Origin: a virus
Strand: one strand, 5' to 3'
Virus record (IMG/VR): IMGVR_UViG_3300045999_011096
Span: 1 to 58,770 of that record
DNA: 58,770 nucleotides
Both the position numbers and the translations under genes were made by a program. Positions 22,401-28,456 of the stretch are shown here, one piece after another (within the stretch, counting starts at the first letter, position 1; each line of letters opens with the position of its first letter). A model generated the notes under the pieces. It was not told where the DNA came from, ran no database searches, and saw only the letters and a list, made by a program, of their open reading frames with translations.

Positions 22401-24629
22401 ACACAGCATCCAGTTCAGGTTCTGGTGAGCAATATTACCACTGGTACTGACCTAGCACCAGATGTCAACTACACCGTTGATTGGGTAAATCAAACAGTTT
22501 CATTGATAGAAATGGCTCCTTGGGTCACCGACGGGGATCAGTTCCAGATCAATGTTTTTGAACTTGGCGGTGGCAGTCAATTGTATCGTGCCAACTATAT
22601 TGGGGGAGACATTGGTGAAACTGTGGTAATTCCAGTTGGCGCGTCGGAAATAGATAGTATTGCAGTATTTGTCAATGGTGAAAATGTAGACATCGTGACT
22701 TGGCAACCATACACAGACAGCACTGATTGGAATATACTAGACAGCTACAACAAACTAGATGTTGTCAACAACAGCGGAAACTACTACCGAGCACTACAAA
22801 GCGTCCCGGTGGGTATAGACATTGCCAATACATTGTATTGGTTTGAATTTGTACCTACAATTGAGAGCCTTGTGGACTTTGGCACTGACTATGGAGCTAC
22901 AGACGGAATTGCCTTGGTAGCATTTGGATTCTCAACAATTGATGCTGGCGATTTTGTAATTGGCAGATCATACACCATAAGCACTGTGGGCACCACCAAT
23001 TGGACAGCCATCGGTGCAGCCGCAAGCACAGTGGGCACATCTTTTGTGGCCACCGGTGTTGGCTCTGGAACTGGCAAAGCAACCACTGACTACAGCTGGA
23101 GTACTCCACAAGTACAATATCAGGTGGCTGACGCAGATTTGGTGACCAACAACGTCATATACTTGACCAACAGCGTACAAGGAACAAATCCAGTCAATGC
23201 TGTAGTCACACGCAATGGACTAAGGCTGCAACCTCCTGAAGGTATCGAATGGATCGGTGATGATTCCAGTGTTAGTTTTGGCTTGCCACAGCGCGGCGGC
23301 TACAGCCAATCCTTGATAAATGCAGCCTCTGACATAACTGTTTGGGTAGACAATGTTCTGCAACCCCAAACCGTGGGACCCACCACAGGCACCTACGTTG
23401 TGACACCATGGGCTGGCAGCAATACTCCGGGACGCCAGGTAGTGTTTACAACGCCACCGGTCAGCGGCGCTAGAATTTTGATTGCCGTAAGCACAGCAGC
23501 TGACTACCGAATCATTGGCAACGAATTGCAAATATCAAGCACAATCTTGCAAGATGATTTGTTTGCAGTGACCACTTGGAATGACACCTCGCAACTTTAT
23601 CCGTTGACGCTGGTATTCAAAGGACCAGTCACTGAAACAGTCACAGTAGTCGAGGGATATGACGAAACAAACTATTCTCCAGACACAGTAAACAATGCTC
23701 CAGGGTCGTTTGATTACTCAGCTGGAACTACAATTTTCACCAACAATTTCTATCTTGAAAGAAGTTTGAACAACGCCAGTAGATTGTGGGTTACGCTTAA
23801 CGGAAATAGATTGTTTGAAGGTGCAGATTACACCGTAAGTGAGGATTATTTAATTTTGGCCAGCGGAGTTATTGGTGTTGGTGACGTTATGGTCATAGAA
23901 GAATTTACCAACAGCATAGTTCCTGAAGCAATGGCTTTCCGCATATTTCAGGACATGCGTGGTGTGCAAGCGGTTTATAGAATAACCCCGGAAACAACCA
24001 CAGCATTGGCTCAGGCCCTGTCTAGTACCGCAGATACTGTTTATGTTGACAACGCTCAGGCCTTGAGCGAACCCGATCTAGAAGCAGGAATTTTTGGAGT
24101 AATAACCATCAATGGTGAGCGCATCATGTATCGTGAGCGAGACGTTGTGGCAAACACCGTATCAGGACTCATGCGTGGCACCGCTGGCACCGGCGCAGCC
24201 GACCATGGCGCAGGCAGTATTGTAAATGACATGGGACGCGGCAATTTGTTGCCCCAGCAATTCCAAGATTACATTGTCAGCAACAGCAGCATGGGCGACG
24301 ACAGTACCACTGTATTCTACGCACCCAGCATAAATTTTGCTGATTTTGAAGATTCCACAATTGAGTCCGCAGCCATTGAAGTTTATGTGGGCGGGGTACG
24401 ACAATATGCTGTAAGTGACACCAGTGCTGAAAGCCAGTATCGCTGGTTTGTGACTGATTTTGACCCAATGGCAGTAGAATTTGATATAGCACCAGCTGCT
24501 GGTGCAGAAGTCACAATTTTAGTGCGTCAGGGTGTGACTTGGTATGCACCAGGCGACGGTACTGCCAGCGACGGAATTGCCTTGCAGGATACCGAAACGC
24601 AAGCTGCAAGGTTCTTGCGGGGTTTATAA
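10446..24629 (+). CDS. Giant 4,727-aa structural protein with a probable seven-bladed propeller (baseplate/tail-fibre)
   Basis: One uninterrupted 14.2-kb frame follows gp6, where T4 has gp7. The N-terminus (VDFLPEIFQTDANKQFLAATLDQL) resembles large post-gp6 proteins of environmental myoviruses. Residues about 2223-3014 hold seven FG-GAP-like blades, each with FG-x-[SA]-V, a strand, G-x-P and a terminal G-x-[IV]-Y-x-[FY] strand, starting near residues 2223, 2289, 2357, 2608, 2739, 2889 and 2976. A GTT-[DN]-[FW]-x-A-I-G module occurs twice (near 2457 and 4167), as do two GSGY beta modules (near 3711-3775). A VKPYHVTIREF segment lies near 3615, and a surface-type VYVDNAQAL...GERIMYR module near 4530. 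Probably a peripheral baseplate or fibre protein for host contact; gp7 equivalence is positional only. Confidence 0.75.
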   Translation: MATVRSVDFLPEIFQTDANKQFLAATLDQLIQEPKFRKTQGFIGRRVGPGVNPNDKYVVEPTVTRSNYQLEPGVVSLVPDTDTINNAITYPGLNDAVTFQDGNGSRPDRLYSSEYYTWDPFIDFDTFINFSQYYWVPNGPDVVDVSATEIPTTDNFVVTSTNNVYNFSGVNGNSPVIELVRGGSYTFQVTDQFWIQSAPGIAGTIPATPNISSRDVYGVANNGEDSGTVVFNVPQKNAQSFYYTSLDSIGTIDLVTELGFDDINGQPLVDFILANGGIDGTTNLDNRTLVFLNNPAYTQKYQITYNTVGDVIYLQVSLLANINNLEKWTTSYGAVYSSTQWYKDEAGVIRSIPLLSAIQDTLYYQSGTNSEIFGRITLIEPGASSVLDVDTIIGRKTYTSPNGVAFTNGLKVRFTGDVVPISYKSGTSSFECTATEANTNYITYYDAGSLYVGQQVVFLTPTLGGLDAGTTYYVRSIAASGIKFTVSAVPGGPAVTLQNGTGAMNAIGISNHEYYVSGVGIAIELLPVTDFVVPETYVEDYNDSTIAVEPADPDYLTISRASRDLNAWTRSNRWFHVSVLNATAEYNNTAANLDNNLRAKRPIIQFRPGVRLWNMGTQGKAPVDIIDFTETDAFSNVEGSTGYTTNGYSLVEGSRVIFAADEDLSVRNKIYVVTFAVPDTIPPLIAQPVIVLTEAADGAVELDESTVCLNGNTIAGKTFWYDGADWIEAQQKTKVQQAPLFNIYDVDGVSFGDRVKYQSSNFVGSKLFSYAVGDTTILDPVLQFPLQYLNINNVGDIVFDNNLYVDSFTYTIDNVSTVTPISSGAAREYATRTAYAKLIGWQTAVVEQQIYQQFQFNYTGSRLQLDIAVTPQSSIAMPVIKAYIGGQFIDPSQYTYTVGDASTTITLSNTYLPTDVIEILALSDQTSKVGFYQVPNNLENNPLNANSSSFTLGTIRTHYESICENLLALTGPINGSNNSRDLGNIVPYGLVILQQSSPLTLAGYFMRSSAYNIFASLQYSSREYTKFKAQMLDAVLNQNNIAFRTTASILDEAIQDITLGKLNTQPFYWSDMIPQGVTSYSNTYNIGLVINYVFDTVQVYNYTSSNYLGLCVYLNDQILTRDKDYVVATNGPRITITTTLVTGDTVTINEYGATYGSFVPNTPSKMGLYPAWEPEITTLVTSNGTGEFIIGHDGSSTPVFGDIRDQVLLEFETRIYSNIKQDGNPVPLTVEDVLPGQFRDTGYSFEEVNSIFGSDLLSFCGWNKLDFKTQTFSATNEFTWNYSNTTNRLNNENLLGAWRGIYRYFYDTQQPSYTPWEMLGFTIEPDWWQDRYGPAPYTGDNLVLWDDLEAGLVADPVAPYIRPEYARPGLTSVIPTGPEGELLSPLNSVVGVVPFNQNVTSKYQKSWAIGDGGPVEASWWNSSSYPFSVMHVLAVTRPAKFFALFADRDLYKFDTDYNQYLYNGRYRLDANGVEVYGNGVSKASYINWIVDYNRQTGIDSTDLLTADLKALDVRLCYRMASYSDKQYIKLITEKSSPNSTNTTLTIPDESYNILLYKNQPFDQIKYSSVAVQKVDGGGFAVFGYGTSQPYFEILQSQAVGRLQEYSSGGITVRVPTFYTDAVVQVPYGYVFVNETAVSDFLLSYGKLLEKQGLTFDNMVNGYELSWPRMVNEFLYWSQQGWSTNAIINLNPLAEGLTVTRPGAVVDGIVTETTENLLLDQNSNEIPTRSLNVVRLGNTFTIQPLSTQSISYINLRFTNFEHMMVLDNQSVFGDLIYDPITGARQSRLTLVAVTTSDWNGSVDTPGFILNQDNVQEWTGLKTYPKGEIVKYKNVYWSALKIVQPSAKFNFNDWAQSDYTQIELGLLPNLANKADQLANSYNINDANIESDNDLLSYGLIGFKPRQYLAALNLDDVSQVNVYRQFLGTKGTILAAELFKSANLGKEAADYTIYENWGVQRAVYGANANRSFFELRLNRALLSSNPSLVEVVVPQQSSQADQTVLLSDVWRSSYNLTSTNILPTTTELPTDIGLPTAGYVSLDDVDITVFDINNTDSLAANIDQIEVGTSIWVAKINDYDWNIYRAQAVPGQIQHVCDNLNGTSRVIFNSQHGLKAGDKLIIKFFDSEINGVYQVLNVPSLDTVNIAFTFTSNRAVANGTGLGFTLQTMRVAQASDVGDLSYALNILPGAKVWVDDNGSGLWEVLQKNNVFSSIVTLNPELLDASEQYGASVAQARNKVAALVGSPRYGFASGTARGAIYVYVKSFSDQYTPVSPLGTGDAILTLDTTGLRGYGNAIDFGNQTYAVAGASASLGSAGQADNGYAVVIYRDPVLGVPGSIPYGQSQLLTQPAGYGTLLTGAGEFGYSVAMSLDERWMYIGAPGLNQVHAYGYVDWQDQLIRTLADGTTLLYAIADNIQINNKYQLKVTLNGQVQTVDVDYTIDNNFNIVTFVNNPGVTTAGSFISGQTYTILSVGTTDFVAIGASSNTVGVEFIATGSGSGTGTALASTLIEFARYNSFQIPYTASTYDLDDDIDADGRRVGLFTATNIYSFSIKVNESLLRPNIDYTFSGTTVTFTGSYSLTDIIVVSAKGYFEYVDTIDSSMVTGGLTAGDRFGHSVSCTTDGRQVMIGTPERTIDGEVQAGTVYVFDRNVQKFIYGSDPSSVSFTVLGGTPTAPVSVLVNNEFFINQDNSVINAPNSFTVSGDTVTILGDLQIGDIIEIETNQFQQVQQVDQHVTADFSNFGQAVQICSNNCSLYVGEPQSSQQIFKGGVVERFVNQSRVYGTITATVANPALTAGDTIRIDNIDVEVPVAQTVASLATAINAAVPNVLATVSSTGYLTISVKNSAAAAPFNKVQVAPGSVGSTFADFGFETFVWTQNITSPYPVQYAGFGGAISINDSAENLVVGAPQGTIYLETVFDDGTTVFDAGSTIFFSVIVQSGAIYTFDYLPSSSLTVTNPGKFVFGQQINNNLVGQYDMFGAAVDYTSGVLMAGAPKNDAGDSDANFGAVFVFENPTQSPAWSVIEIQQPTVDIRLLNSVFFFDSITSARTEFLDFINPLQGKILGAARANIDYVGAVDPAAYNVGPANLKGSTWFADHVGEIWWDISSVRFIDPNQDSIVYASRRWAQLFPGSEVDVYQWVQSTTPPSTYTGEGIPLNTVSYTVNTNLSQDGTFATYYYFWVRGITVTATQLGKTLPASTVASYIADAKASGIPYMAPINANTIALYNCADLISASDTVISIEYDREFTNDNVHVEYELIPQDRADGFLSDNLYRKLQDSFCGVDTFGNKVPDPNLGPAERYGVQFRPRQSMFVDRFAALKNYLKRANAVLAQYPITEDKSFNLLNSSDPIPSQTEIVDAVTVTNWNLQVANLEILGFQTPFWSDPLGSIPLGYKYLVTTDSSQRGLWTIYTVQESDTAPNTRELVLSKVQGYNTPDYWSYINWYRPGYNSSTKVVAEVANYASLSTLTVTVGSSVKVTANAQGKFEIYLRTDLGWERVGLQDGTIEFSAELYDYALGRFGFDVEVFDAQYFDQEPVIETRKIIQAINEELFVGDLEIQRNKLLVLMFNFVLSEFSAPEWLVKTSLIDVDHRIRQLIPYQNYVRDNQEFVSDYIQEVKPYHVTIREFNLLYNGFDEFFGDITDFDLPAYYNTSLEIPKFTSPILLPYNNGTAFNSSTNIESDVPSTSALWSTWPYNQWYSNYLLSLESVQIIDGGSGYTQPPVVIITGGATEPAKATAVINSIGQVVAVNVTNSGSGYIQTPTITFDGGNGVAARAYAVMNNSLVRSFRTVIKYDRFQYFSDIASWEPNQIYNPGALVRYDDRVWQASAATPVTGPTFNLEDWTLIPARQLSGVDRTMGYYVPGVNQPGLELPLLIDGVDYPGVQVYGDYFLNNPTSIDANYSSEFTDVTLGTSPTDINVDGGEFIGLYEGHAPEELVNGAEFDTLDFRVYTRPGADWNRDGHGFQWSSVRYSFDPTIETDYSWAGITQHPVQVLVSNITTGTDLAPDVNYTVDWVNQTVSLIEMAPWVTDGDQFQINVFELGGGSQLYRANYIGGDIGETVVIPVGASEIDSIAVFVNGENVDIVTWQPYTDSTDWNILDSYNKLDVVNNSGNYYRALQSVPVGIDIANTLYWFEFVPTIESLVDFGTDYGATDGIALVAFGFSTIDAGDFVIGRSYTISTVGTTNWTAIGAAASTVGTSFVATGVGSGTGKATTDYSWSTPQVQYQVADADLVTNNVIYLTNSVQGTNPVNAVVTRNGLRLQPPEGIEWIGDDSSVSFGLPQRGGYSQSLINAASDITVWVDNVLQPQTVGPTTGTYVVTPWAGSNTPGRQVVFTTPPVSGARILIAVSTAADYRIIGNELQISSTILQDDLFAVTTWNDTSQLYPLTLVFKGPVTETVTVVEGYDETNYSPDTVNNAPGSFDYSAGTTIFTNNFYLERSLNNASRLWVTLNGNRLFEGADYTVSEDYLILASGVIGVGDVMVIEEFTNSIVPEAMAFRIFQDMRGVQAVYRITPETTTALAQALSSTADTVYVDNAQALSEPDLEAGIFGVITINGERIMYRERDVVANTVSGLMRGTAGTGAADHGAGSIVNDMGRGNLLPQQFQDYIVSNSSMGDDSTTVFYAPSINFADFEDSTIESAAIEVYVGGVRQYAVSDTSAESQYRWFVTDFDPMAVEFDIAPAAGAEVTILVRQGVTWYAPGDGTASDGIALQDTETQAARFLRGL
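17814..17948 (+). repeat. Copy 1 of a duplicated GTT/GTG module inside the giant protein
   Basis: Encodes a ~45-residue module with Q-T-Y-T-I-L-S-V-G-T-T-D-F, A-I-G-A and a closing G-S-G-T-G-T-A. It matches the copy at 22944-23081 at most positions. It is inserted between propeller blades 3 and 4. Confidence 0.75.
22944..23081 (+). repeat. Copy 2 of the duplicated GTT/GTG module inside the giant protein
   Basis: Encodes a ~46-residue module with R-S-Y-T-I-S-T-V-G-T-T-N-W, A-I-G-A and a closing G-S-G-T-G-K-A. It is about 5.1 kb after copy 1, in the same frame, with the same spacing of conserved glycines and threonines. Confidence 0.75.
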
Positions 24630-24647
24630 CAAGGTAAATAAAAGACC

Positions 24648-24797
24648 ATGTCAAATACACAGCAAAATCAACAGGTTGAAACAAAAAAAGAGGAAAAACC
24701 TCGCCGGCCCAACGAAACCGGTACAGTGAATGTACAGGGTTATTTCAAGGTGTTTGACCCAAAAACACAAAAAGTCTATGTGGAGGGACGAGCATGA
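24648..24797 (+). CDS. Small 49-aa protein upstream of a baseplate/fibre-associated gene
   Basis: A short frame from ATG 24648 to TGA 24795-24797, overlapping the next ATG as ATGA. The first 25 residues are polar and charged (Gln, Lys, Glu). The last 25 read GTVNVQGYFKVFDPKTQKVY plus VEGRA, closely resembling the N-terminus of the following protein (ITGHVKIYDPNSGEIFY). The tight coupling and the shared [VI]-x-[GV]-[YH]-x-K-[VI]-[FY]-D-P pattern support a real gene, probably a structural partner or fragmentary paralogue of its neighbour. GGTAAATA lies 7 bp before the ATG. Confidence 0.65.
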   Translation: MSNTQQNQQVETKKEEKPRRPNETGTVNVQGYFKVFDPKTQKVYVEGRA

Positions 24798-25399
24798 TTG
24801 AGCCAGGACTAGCAAAAATTACCGGGCATGTAAAGATTTATGACCCAAACAGCGGTGAAATATTCTACAACGATCACAATGCCATTCACTATGAAAACAT
24901 CAGCGTGGCAATGGCTCAAAGTTTGTCAAATCGTAACTTGGGCTACATCTACGAAATGGCATTTGGCAACGGGGGAAGCTCAGTGGATCCCACAGGCGTT
25001 ATCACATATCTTCCACCAAATACCACAGGTCAGAGCGCCTCGCTGTACAACCAAACATACCAAAAAGTAGTTGATGATAATTCAGCAGCTGATACAGATC
25101 CAGAAAACAACAAAATGACTGTGTTGCACACAGCCGGAAATGTTTACACTGATATTTTGGTCACTTGTTTGCTGGATTACGGTGAACCAAGCGGTCAACA
25201 AGCATTTGATAATTCAACCAACTTCAACGGCGAATATGTATTTGACGAACTAGGACTCAAGACCTGGAACGGTTCTGCTGAGGATTTGCGTCTGATCACC
25301 CATGTGATTTTTCACCCGGTCCAAAAGAGCTTGAATCGTCAAATTCAAATTGATTACACACTGCGAATCCAGACACTGAGCAACATAAACGCTGTATAA
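24794..25399 (+). CDS. Baseplate/tail-fibre-associated structural protein
   Basis: Encodes 201 aa. The N-terminus (KITGHVKIYDPNSGEIFY, then D-H-N-A-I-H-Y-E-N) is a pattern I associate with small structural proteins near the baseplate-fibre junction of environmental myoviruses. A Gly/Asn-rich MAFGNGGSSVDPTG loop follows near residue 54, and the C-terminus is beta-rich (DYTLRIQTL). No enzyme motif is seen. It is coupled to the 49-aa ORF by an ATGA overlap and is followed by a tail fibre gene after 21 bp. Function is inferred from context. Confidence 0.6.
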   Translation: MIEPGLAKITGHVKIYDPNSGEIFYNDHNAIHYENISVAMAQSLSNRNLGYIYEMAFGNGGSSVDPTGVITYLPPNTTGQSASLYNQTYQKVVDDNSAADTDPENNKMTVLHTAGNVYTDILVTCLLDYGEPSGQQAFDNSTNFNGEYVFDELGLKTWNGSAEDLRLITHVIFHPVQKSLNRQIQIDYTLRIQTLSNINAV

Positions 25400-25402
25400 A
25401 TA
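25395..25402 (+). promoter_or_regulatory. T4-like late promoter element before tail fibre gene
   Basis: TATAAATA, an exact match to the T4 late consensus, overlaps the stop codon of the preceding gene and lies 18 bp before the fibre ATG, with AAGGA and GGGA between. It is the best late-promoter candidate in the window. Confidence 0.55.
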
Positions 25403-25420
25403 TAAGGACAGGGAACTGAC

Positions 25421-27391
25421 ATGGCATATACAATTAATCTTACAGACGGCACAGTTTTTGCCACCATATCGGATGGTACTTTTAATCAAAGCAGTAGCGT
25501 GACTTTGGTGGGTAAAAACTATGCTGGTTATGGTGAATTCCTAGACGAAAACTTTATCCAGATGCTGGAAAATTTTTCCAACAATACTGCACCACCTGCG
25601 CCTTTGACTGGTCAACTTTGGTGGGACAAAACCAACAGCTTGCTCAAAGTTTACAACGGTACAACATTCAAAGTAATTTCAGCAGCAACAGCCAGTGCAT
25701 CGGCCCCAACATCTAATGTCACCGGTGACTTGTGGTATGATACCACAAACCAACAATTAAAAGTATACACTGGCAGCAGTTTTATTGTTGTTGGTCCAGC
25801 TTATTCTAGCAGTCAAGGTACAACTGGTGCTATTCCAGAAACCATCCTTGACAACACAGCAACGCCGCACTACGTCACCACACTTTATTCCAACAGTGTG
25901 CGAGTGGCTATTTTCAACAGCGACGCTGACTTTACTGCGGCTGCCCCAGTTGCAACCCTGTTCCCTACAGTTTTTAAAGGTGTAACATTCAGTAACTCCT
26001 CTGGCACCAACATGGCCGGCAATCTTGTCAGCTCTGGGAACATAGTAATTACTTCAGGCGGCAACACCACAGCTACAATTACCACTACTGGTGCCAACAT
26101 AACTGGGTACACCACTGTGAGTGGTAATGTAACTGGCGGCAATATTCTAACCGCAGGAGTCGTATCAGCCACAGGCAACGTTACAGGTGCAAACTTCATT
26201 GGTAACGTGATCTCCCCAGCTGGCAGTAATGTCAGTACAACAGGCAATGTCACTGGTGGAAACTTGTTGACTGGTGGTATTGTCAGTGCCACAGGCAATG
26301 CAATAGGTGGAAACATACGCACTGCCGGTTTGATCACCGCAACAGGCAATATCACAGGCGGTAACTTGCTCACTGCTGGATTGATATCGGCCACTTCAAC
26401 CATAACATCGGCTGCCAATATTACAGGTGGTAACATCCTGACAGGCGGTTTGATCAGCGCAACTGGAACAATTACCAGTGCTGCCAACATCAGCGGCAGC
26501 TTTTTCTTGGGCAACGGAAGTCAACTCACTGGGTTGAGCGCGGCTGTTAGTGTATCGCAGATTCAGAATGGCAACTCAAATGTGAGAATTGCCGCATCAG
26601 ATGGCAACGTTACCATTGGTGTAAACAGCGTTGCCAACGTGGTAGTAATTGATAGCACATCACTTTATGCCAACGTGGCCAACGTATCCAGTATTGCCAA
26701 AGGCGGCAGCAACGCCGTGGGCAACATTGGAGGCCCCACAAGTTATTTCAATATCACCTATACTTCTACCTTAAACGCCGTGACTGCGAGTGCAAGTGGC
26801 AACGTCACTGGTGGCAACATTTTAACAGGTGGATTAATTTCGGCCACTGGTAATATTACCAGTGGTAACCTGGTAACTTCGGGCACCACAGGTATCTTGA
26901 GTGTCAACAGTATTACTCATACTGGCACCAATGCTGTAGGCAATATTGGTAGTTCAAGCAGTTATTTTGATCAAGTGTTTGCCACAGCAACCACAGCACT
27001 TTATGCTGACGTTGCAGAACGTTTTGCCGCAGATGAAGTGCTAGAAGCAGGAACTGTGGTTGAATTGGGTGGCACTGCTGAGATTACTAGATCTCTTACA
27101 GAATTGAGCGACAATGTATTTGGCGTGATAAGTACTAGACCAGCTTACACCATGAATGGCGGCGCAGGTGAAGACGATACCCATCCCAAAGTTGCTATGA
27201 CTGGGCGTGTACCTGTCAAGGTAACTGGTTATGTCAAAAAAGGCGATCGACTGGTCAGTGCCGGAAACGGGGTTGCTAGATCAGCTCTACCCGGAGAAGC
27301 AACTGCATTTAATGTAATTGGGCGAAGTCTAGTTGACAAACCGACCCAAGAATCAGGTACAATTGAAGCAATTGTTACCATTAAAAATTAA
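25421..27391 (+). CDS. Tail fibre protein with GN-x-x-GGN repeats
   Basis: Encodes 656 aa. The N-terminal ~140 residues contain two LWWDKTN / LWYDTTN beta motifs, probably the baseplate attachment region. Residues about 230-350 and 460-490 carry repeats of G-N-[VI]-T-G-G-N-[IL]-L-T-[AG]-G-[LI]-[IV]-S-A-T-G, a likely trimeric beta-helical shaft. Two NAVGNIG-x-x-x-S-Y-F segments follow, then ALYADVAERF and a compact C-terminal domain (about 530-656) with DTHPKVAMTGRVPVKVTGYV, a type seen at fibre tips. The protein probably contacts the host receptor. It is preceded by an exact late-promoter match. Confidence 0.78.
   Translation: MAYTINLTDGTVFATISDGTFNQSSSVTLVGKNYAGYGEFLDENFIQMLENFSNNTAPPAPLTGQLWWDKTNSLLKVYNGTTFKVISAATASASAPTSNVTGDLWYDTTNQQLKVYTGSSFIVVGPAYSSSQGTTGAIPETILDNTATPHYVTTLYSNSVRVAIFNSDADFTAAAPVATLFPTVFKGVTFSNSSGTNMAGNLVSSGNIVITSGGNTTATITTTGANITGYTTVSGNVTGGNILTAGVVSATGNVTGANFIGNVISPAGSNVSTTGNVTGGNLLTGGIVSATGNAIGGNIRTAGLITATGNITGGNLLTAGLISATSTITSAANITGGNILTGGLISATGTITSAANISGSFFLGNGSQLTGLSAAVSVSQIQNGNSNVRIAASDGNVTIGVNSVANVVVIDSTSLYANVANVSSIAKGGSNAVGNIGGPTSYFNITYTSTLNAVTASASGNVTGGNILTGGLISATGNITSGNLVTSGTTGILSVNSITHTGTNAVGNIGSSSSYFDQVFATATTALYADVAERFAADEVLEAGTVVELGGTAEITRSLTELSDNVFGVISTRPAYTMNGGAGEDDTHPKVAMTGRVPVKVTGYVKKGDRLVSAGNGVARSALPGEATAFNVIGRSLVDKPTQESGTIEAIVTIKN
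26123..26470 (+). repeat. Shaft repeats within the tail fibre gene
   Basis: Six imperfect copies of a ~54-60 bp unit encoding GN-x-x-GGN-x-x-T-x-G-x-x-[ST]-ATG, one copy divergent. Two more copies occur at about 26798-26890. All copies are in frame and show clear nucleotide similarity, so recombination could vary shaft length. Confidence 0.75.
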
Positions 27392-27403
27392 ACAGGAACA
27401 AAA

Positions 27404-28396
27404 ATGACTTACGTATTAGGCGGCCTAATAGAAGCAACAGACTACAACACCTTTGCAGGTAATACCACAGCAGGGTTGAATCGTGTTTGGAGTACAGGAT
27501 CAGGCGATGCAGGCTGGGGACAAACCGATATTGCCGCAGTATCTACGGGCGGCACTGTTACAGCAACACAATGGGCCACGTTAGTCAACAGCCTGGGCAG
27601 TTCTGGAAGTCAAACCAATACCACGCTGACATCAAGAACTGCTCCGGTGACAGGCAATACTATCAGCGTGCTGGCTAACATCAGCACCGACACTACTTCA
27701 GTTACCACCAATCGTGGCAACGCCGCGGCATCGGGAACAGAATACGGCGTATTCTCAGGCACAACTTCCAAGACCACAGCCACTGGTTCGGGTCAGGCTG
27801 CATGGACTATAACATTCACACATACCATAACATTCCCCAGTGCTGACCAAGCACGTTATTTTTGGAATGCTGGCGGCATTGTACGCCTCAAGTACGGTAA
27901 AAGTTCAACAGGTACTGACACTGATCCAGACTGGAACACACTGGCTGGCTGGTGCGGATCCATTAATCTTACTGGTCGCGTGAACAGCGCCAGTCAAACC
28001 ATAGCAGGACAGGCCTATACTGGTACCACACGACTGAGTGGTACAGGTGGTACACAAACCACACTTGCAACCACCACAGGATGGTATCAACTTACTACCT
28101 CTCCTGCAACCATATTTCAGTTGAACAATTCTACTGCCCCGTACAGCGGCGAGTTCATTCGTACCACAGCCACAGCCACCAGCTCCACAGTATTGACCTT
28201 GGTTACAACCTGGGTAAGTGACGGATCGTCGGGTGCAGGTACCACTGCTAACATTTCGGGTGGTACAGCAACTACCAGTCCGTCGACCACAATCACAGGC
28301 ACAGCACCCACAACTTTGGTCACGTACCTTCCTCCCAGCACGTCATTCCTTACCAACAGCTGGGGCACACCCTCAATTGCAGCATCAGTTGCATAA
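27404..28396 (+). CDS. Virion structural protein, last gene of the tail module
   Basis: Encodes 330 aa, rich in Thr, Ser and Gly. It begins TYVLGGLIEATDYNTFAG, a start I associate with virion proteins near fibre genes. A central region (WTITFTHTITFPSADQARYF, then WNAGGIVRLKY; about residues 130-170) has the look of a phage surface beta-sandwich. No catalytic residues are evident. It starts 12 bp after the tail fibre gene and is followed by a strong terminator, so it is the last gene of the structural operon. A fibre-tip, adhesin or baseplate decoration role is possible. Confidence 0.6.
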   Translation: MTYVLGGLIEATDYNTFAGNTTAGLNRVWSTGSGDAGWGQTDIAAVSTGGTVTATQWATLVNSLGSSGSQTNTTLTSRTAPVTGNTISVLANISTDTTSVTTNRGNAAASGTEYGVFSGTTSKTTATGSGQAAWTITFTHTITFPSADQARYFWNAGGIVRLKYGKSSTGTDTDPDWNTLAGWCGSINLTGRVNSASQTIAGQAYTGTTRLSGTGGTQTTLATTTGWYQLTTSPATIFQLNNSTAPYSGEFIRTTATATSSTVLTLVTTWVSDGSSGAGTTANISGGTATTSPSTTITGTAPTTLVTYLPPSTSFLTNSWGTPSIAASVA

Positions 28397-28413
28397 TCGG
28401 CAAATCAAGCTGT

Positions 28414-28440
28414 AAAGAGGTAGACATTCTACCTCTTTTT
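28414..28440 (+). terminator. Intrinsic terminator closing the structural operon
   Basis: A perfect 11-bp stem (AAAGAGGTAGA pairing with TCTACCTCTTT) with a CAT loop and a run of T, 17 bp after the stop of the last structural gene. Confidence 0.9.
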
Positions 28441-28450
28441 GTTGTACAAT
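28421..28450 (+). promoter_or_regulatory. Candidate sigma70-like promoter overlapping the terminator
   Basis: TAGACA at 28421-28426 (five of six to TTGACA), an 18-bp spacer and TACAAT at 28445-28450. The predicted start falls at or near the ATG at 28457. The -35 box lies in the loop side of the terminator hairpin. It would re-start transcription for the accessory island, but is based on consensus only. Confidence 0.35.
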
Positions 28451-28456
28451 ATTATC

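Noticed and set aside
25885-26514. 209-aa open frame antisense to the tail fibre gene
   Set aside because: It mirrors the fibre repeats (a Pro/Val-rich product from reverse complement of the Gly/Thr-rich repeats), lies entirely within a clear gene and has no supporting start context.
26123-26890. Regular repeats resembling a repeat array such as CRISPR
   Set aside because: Units are in frame, encode a fibre shaft pattern and vary by codon; there are no unique spacers between constant repeats.
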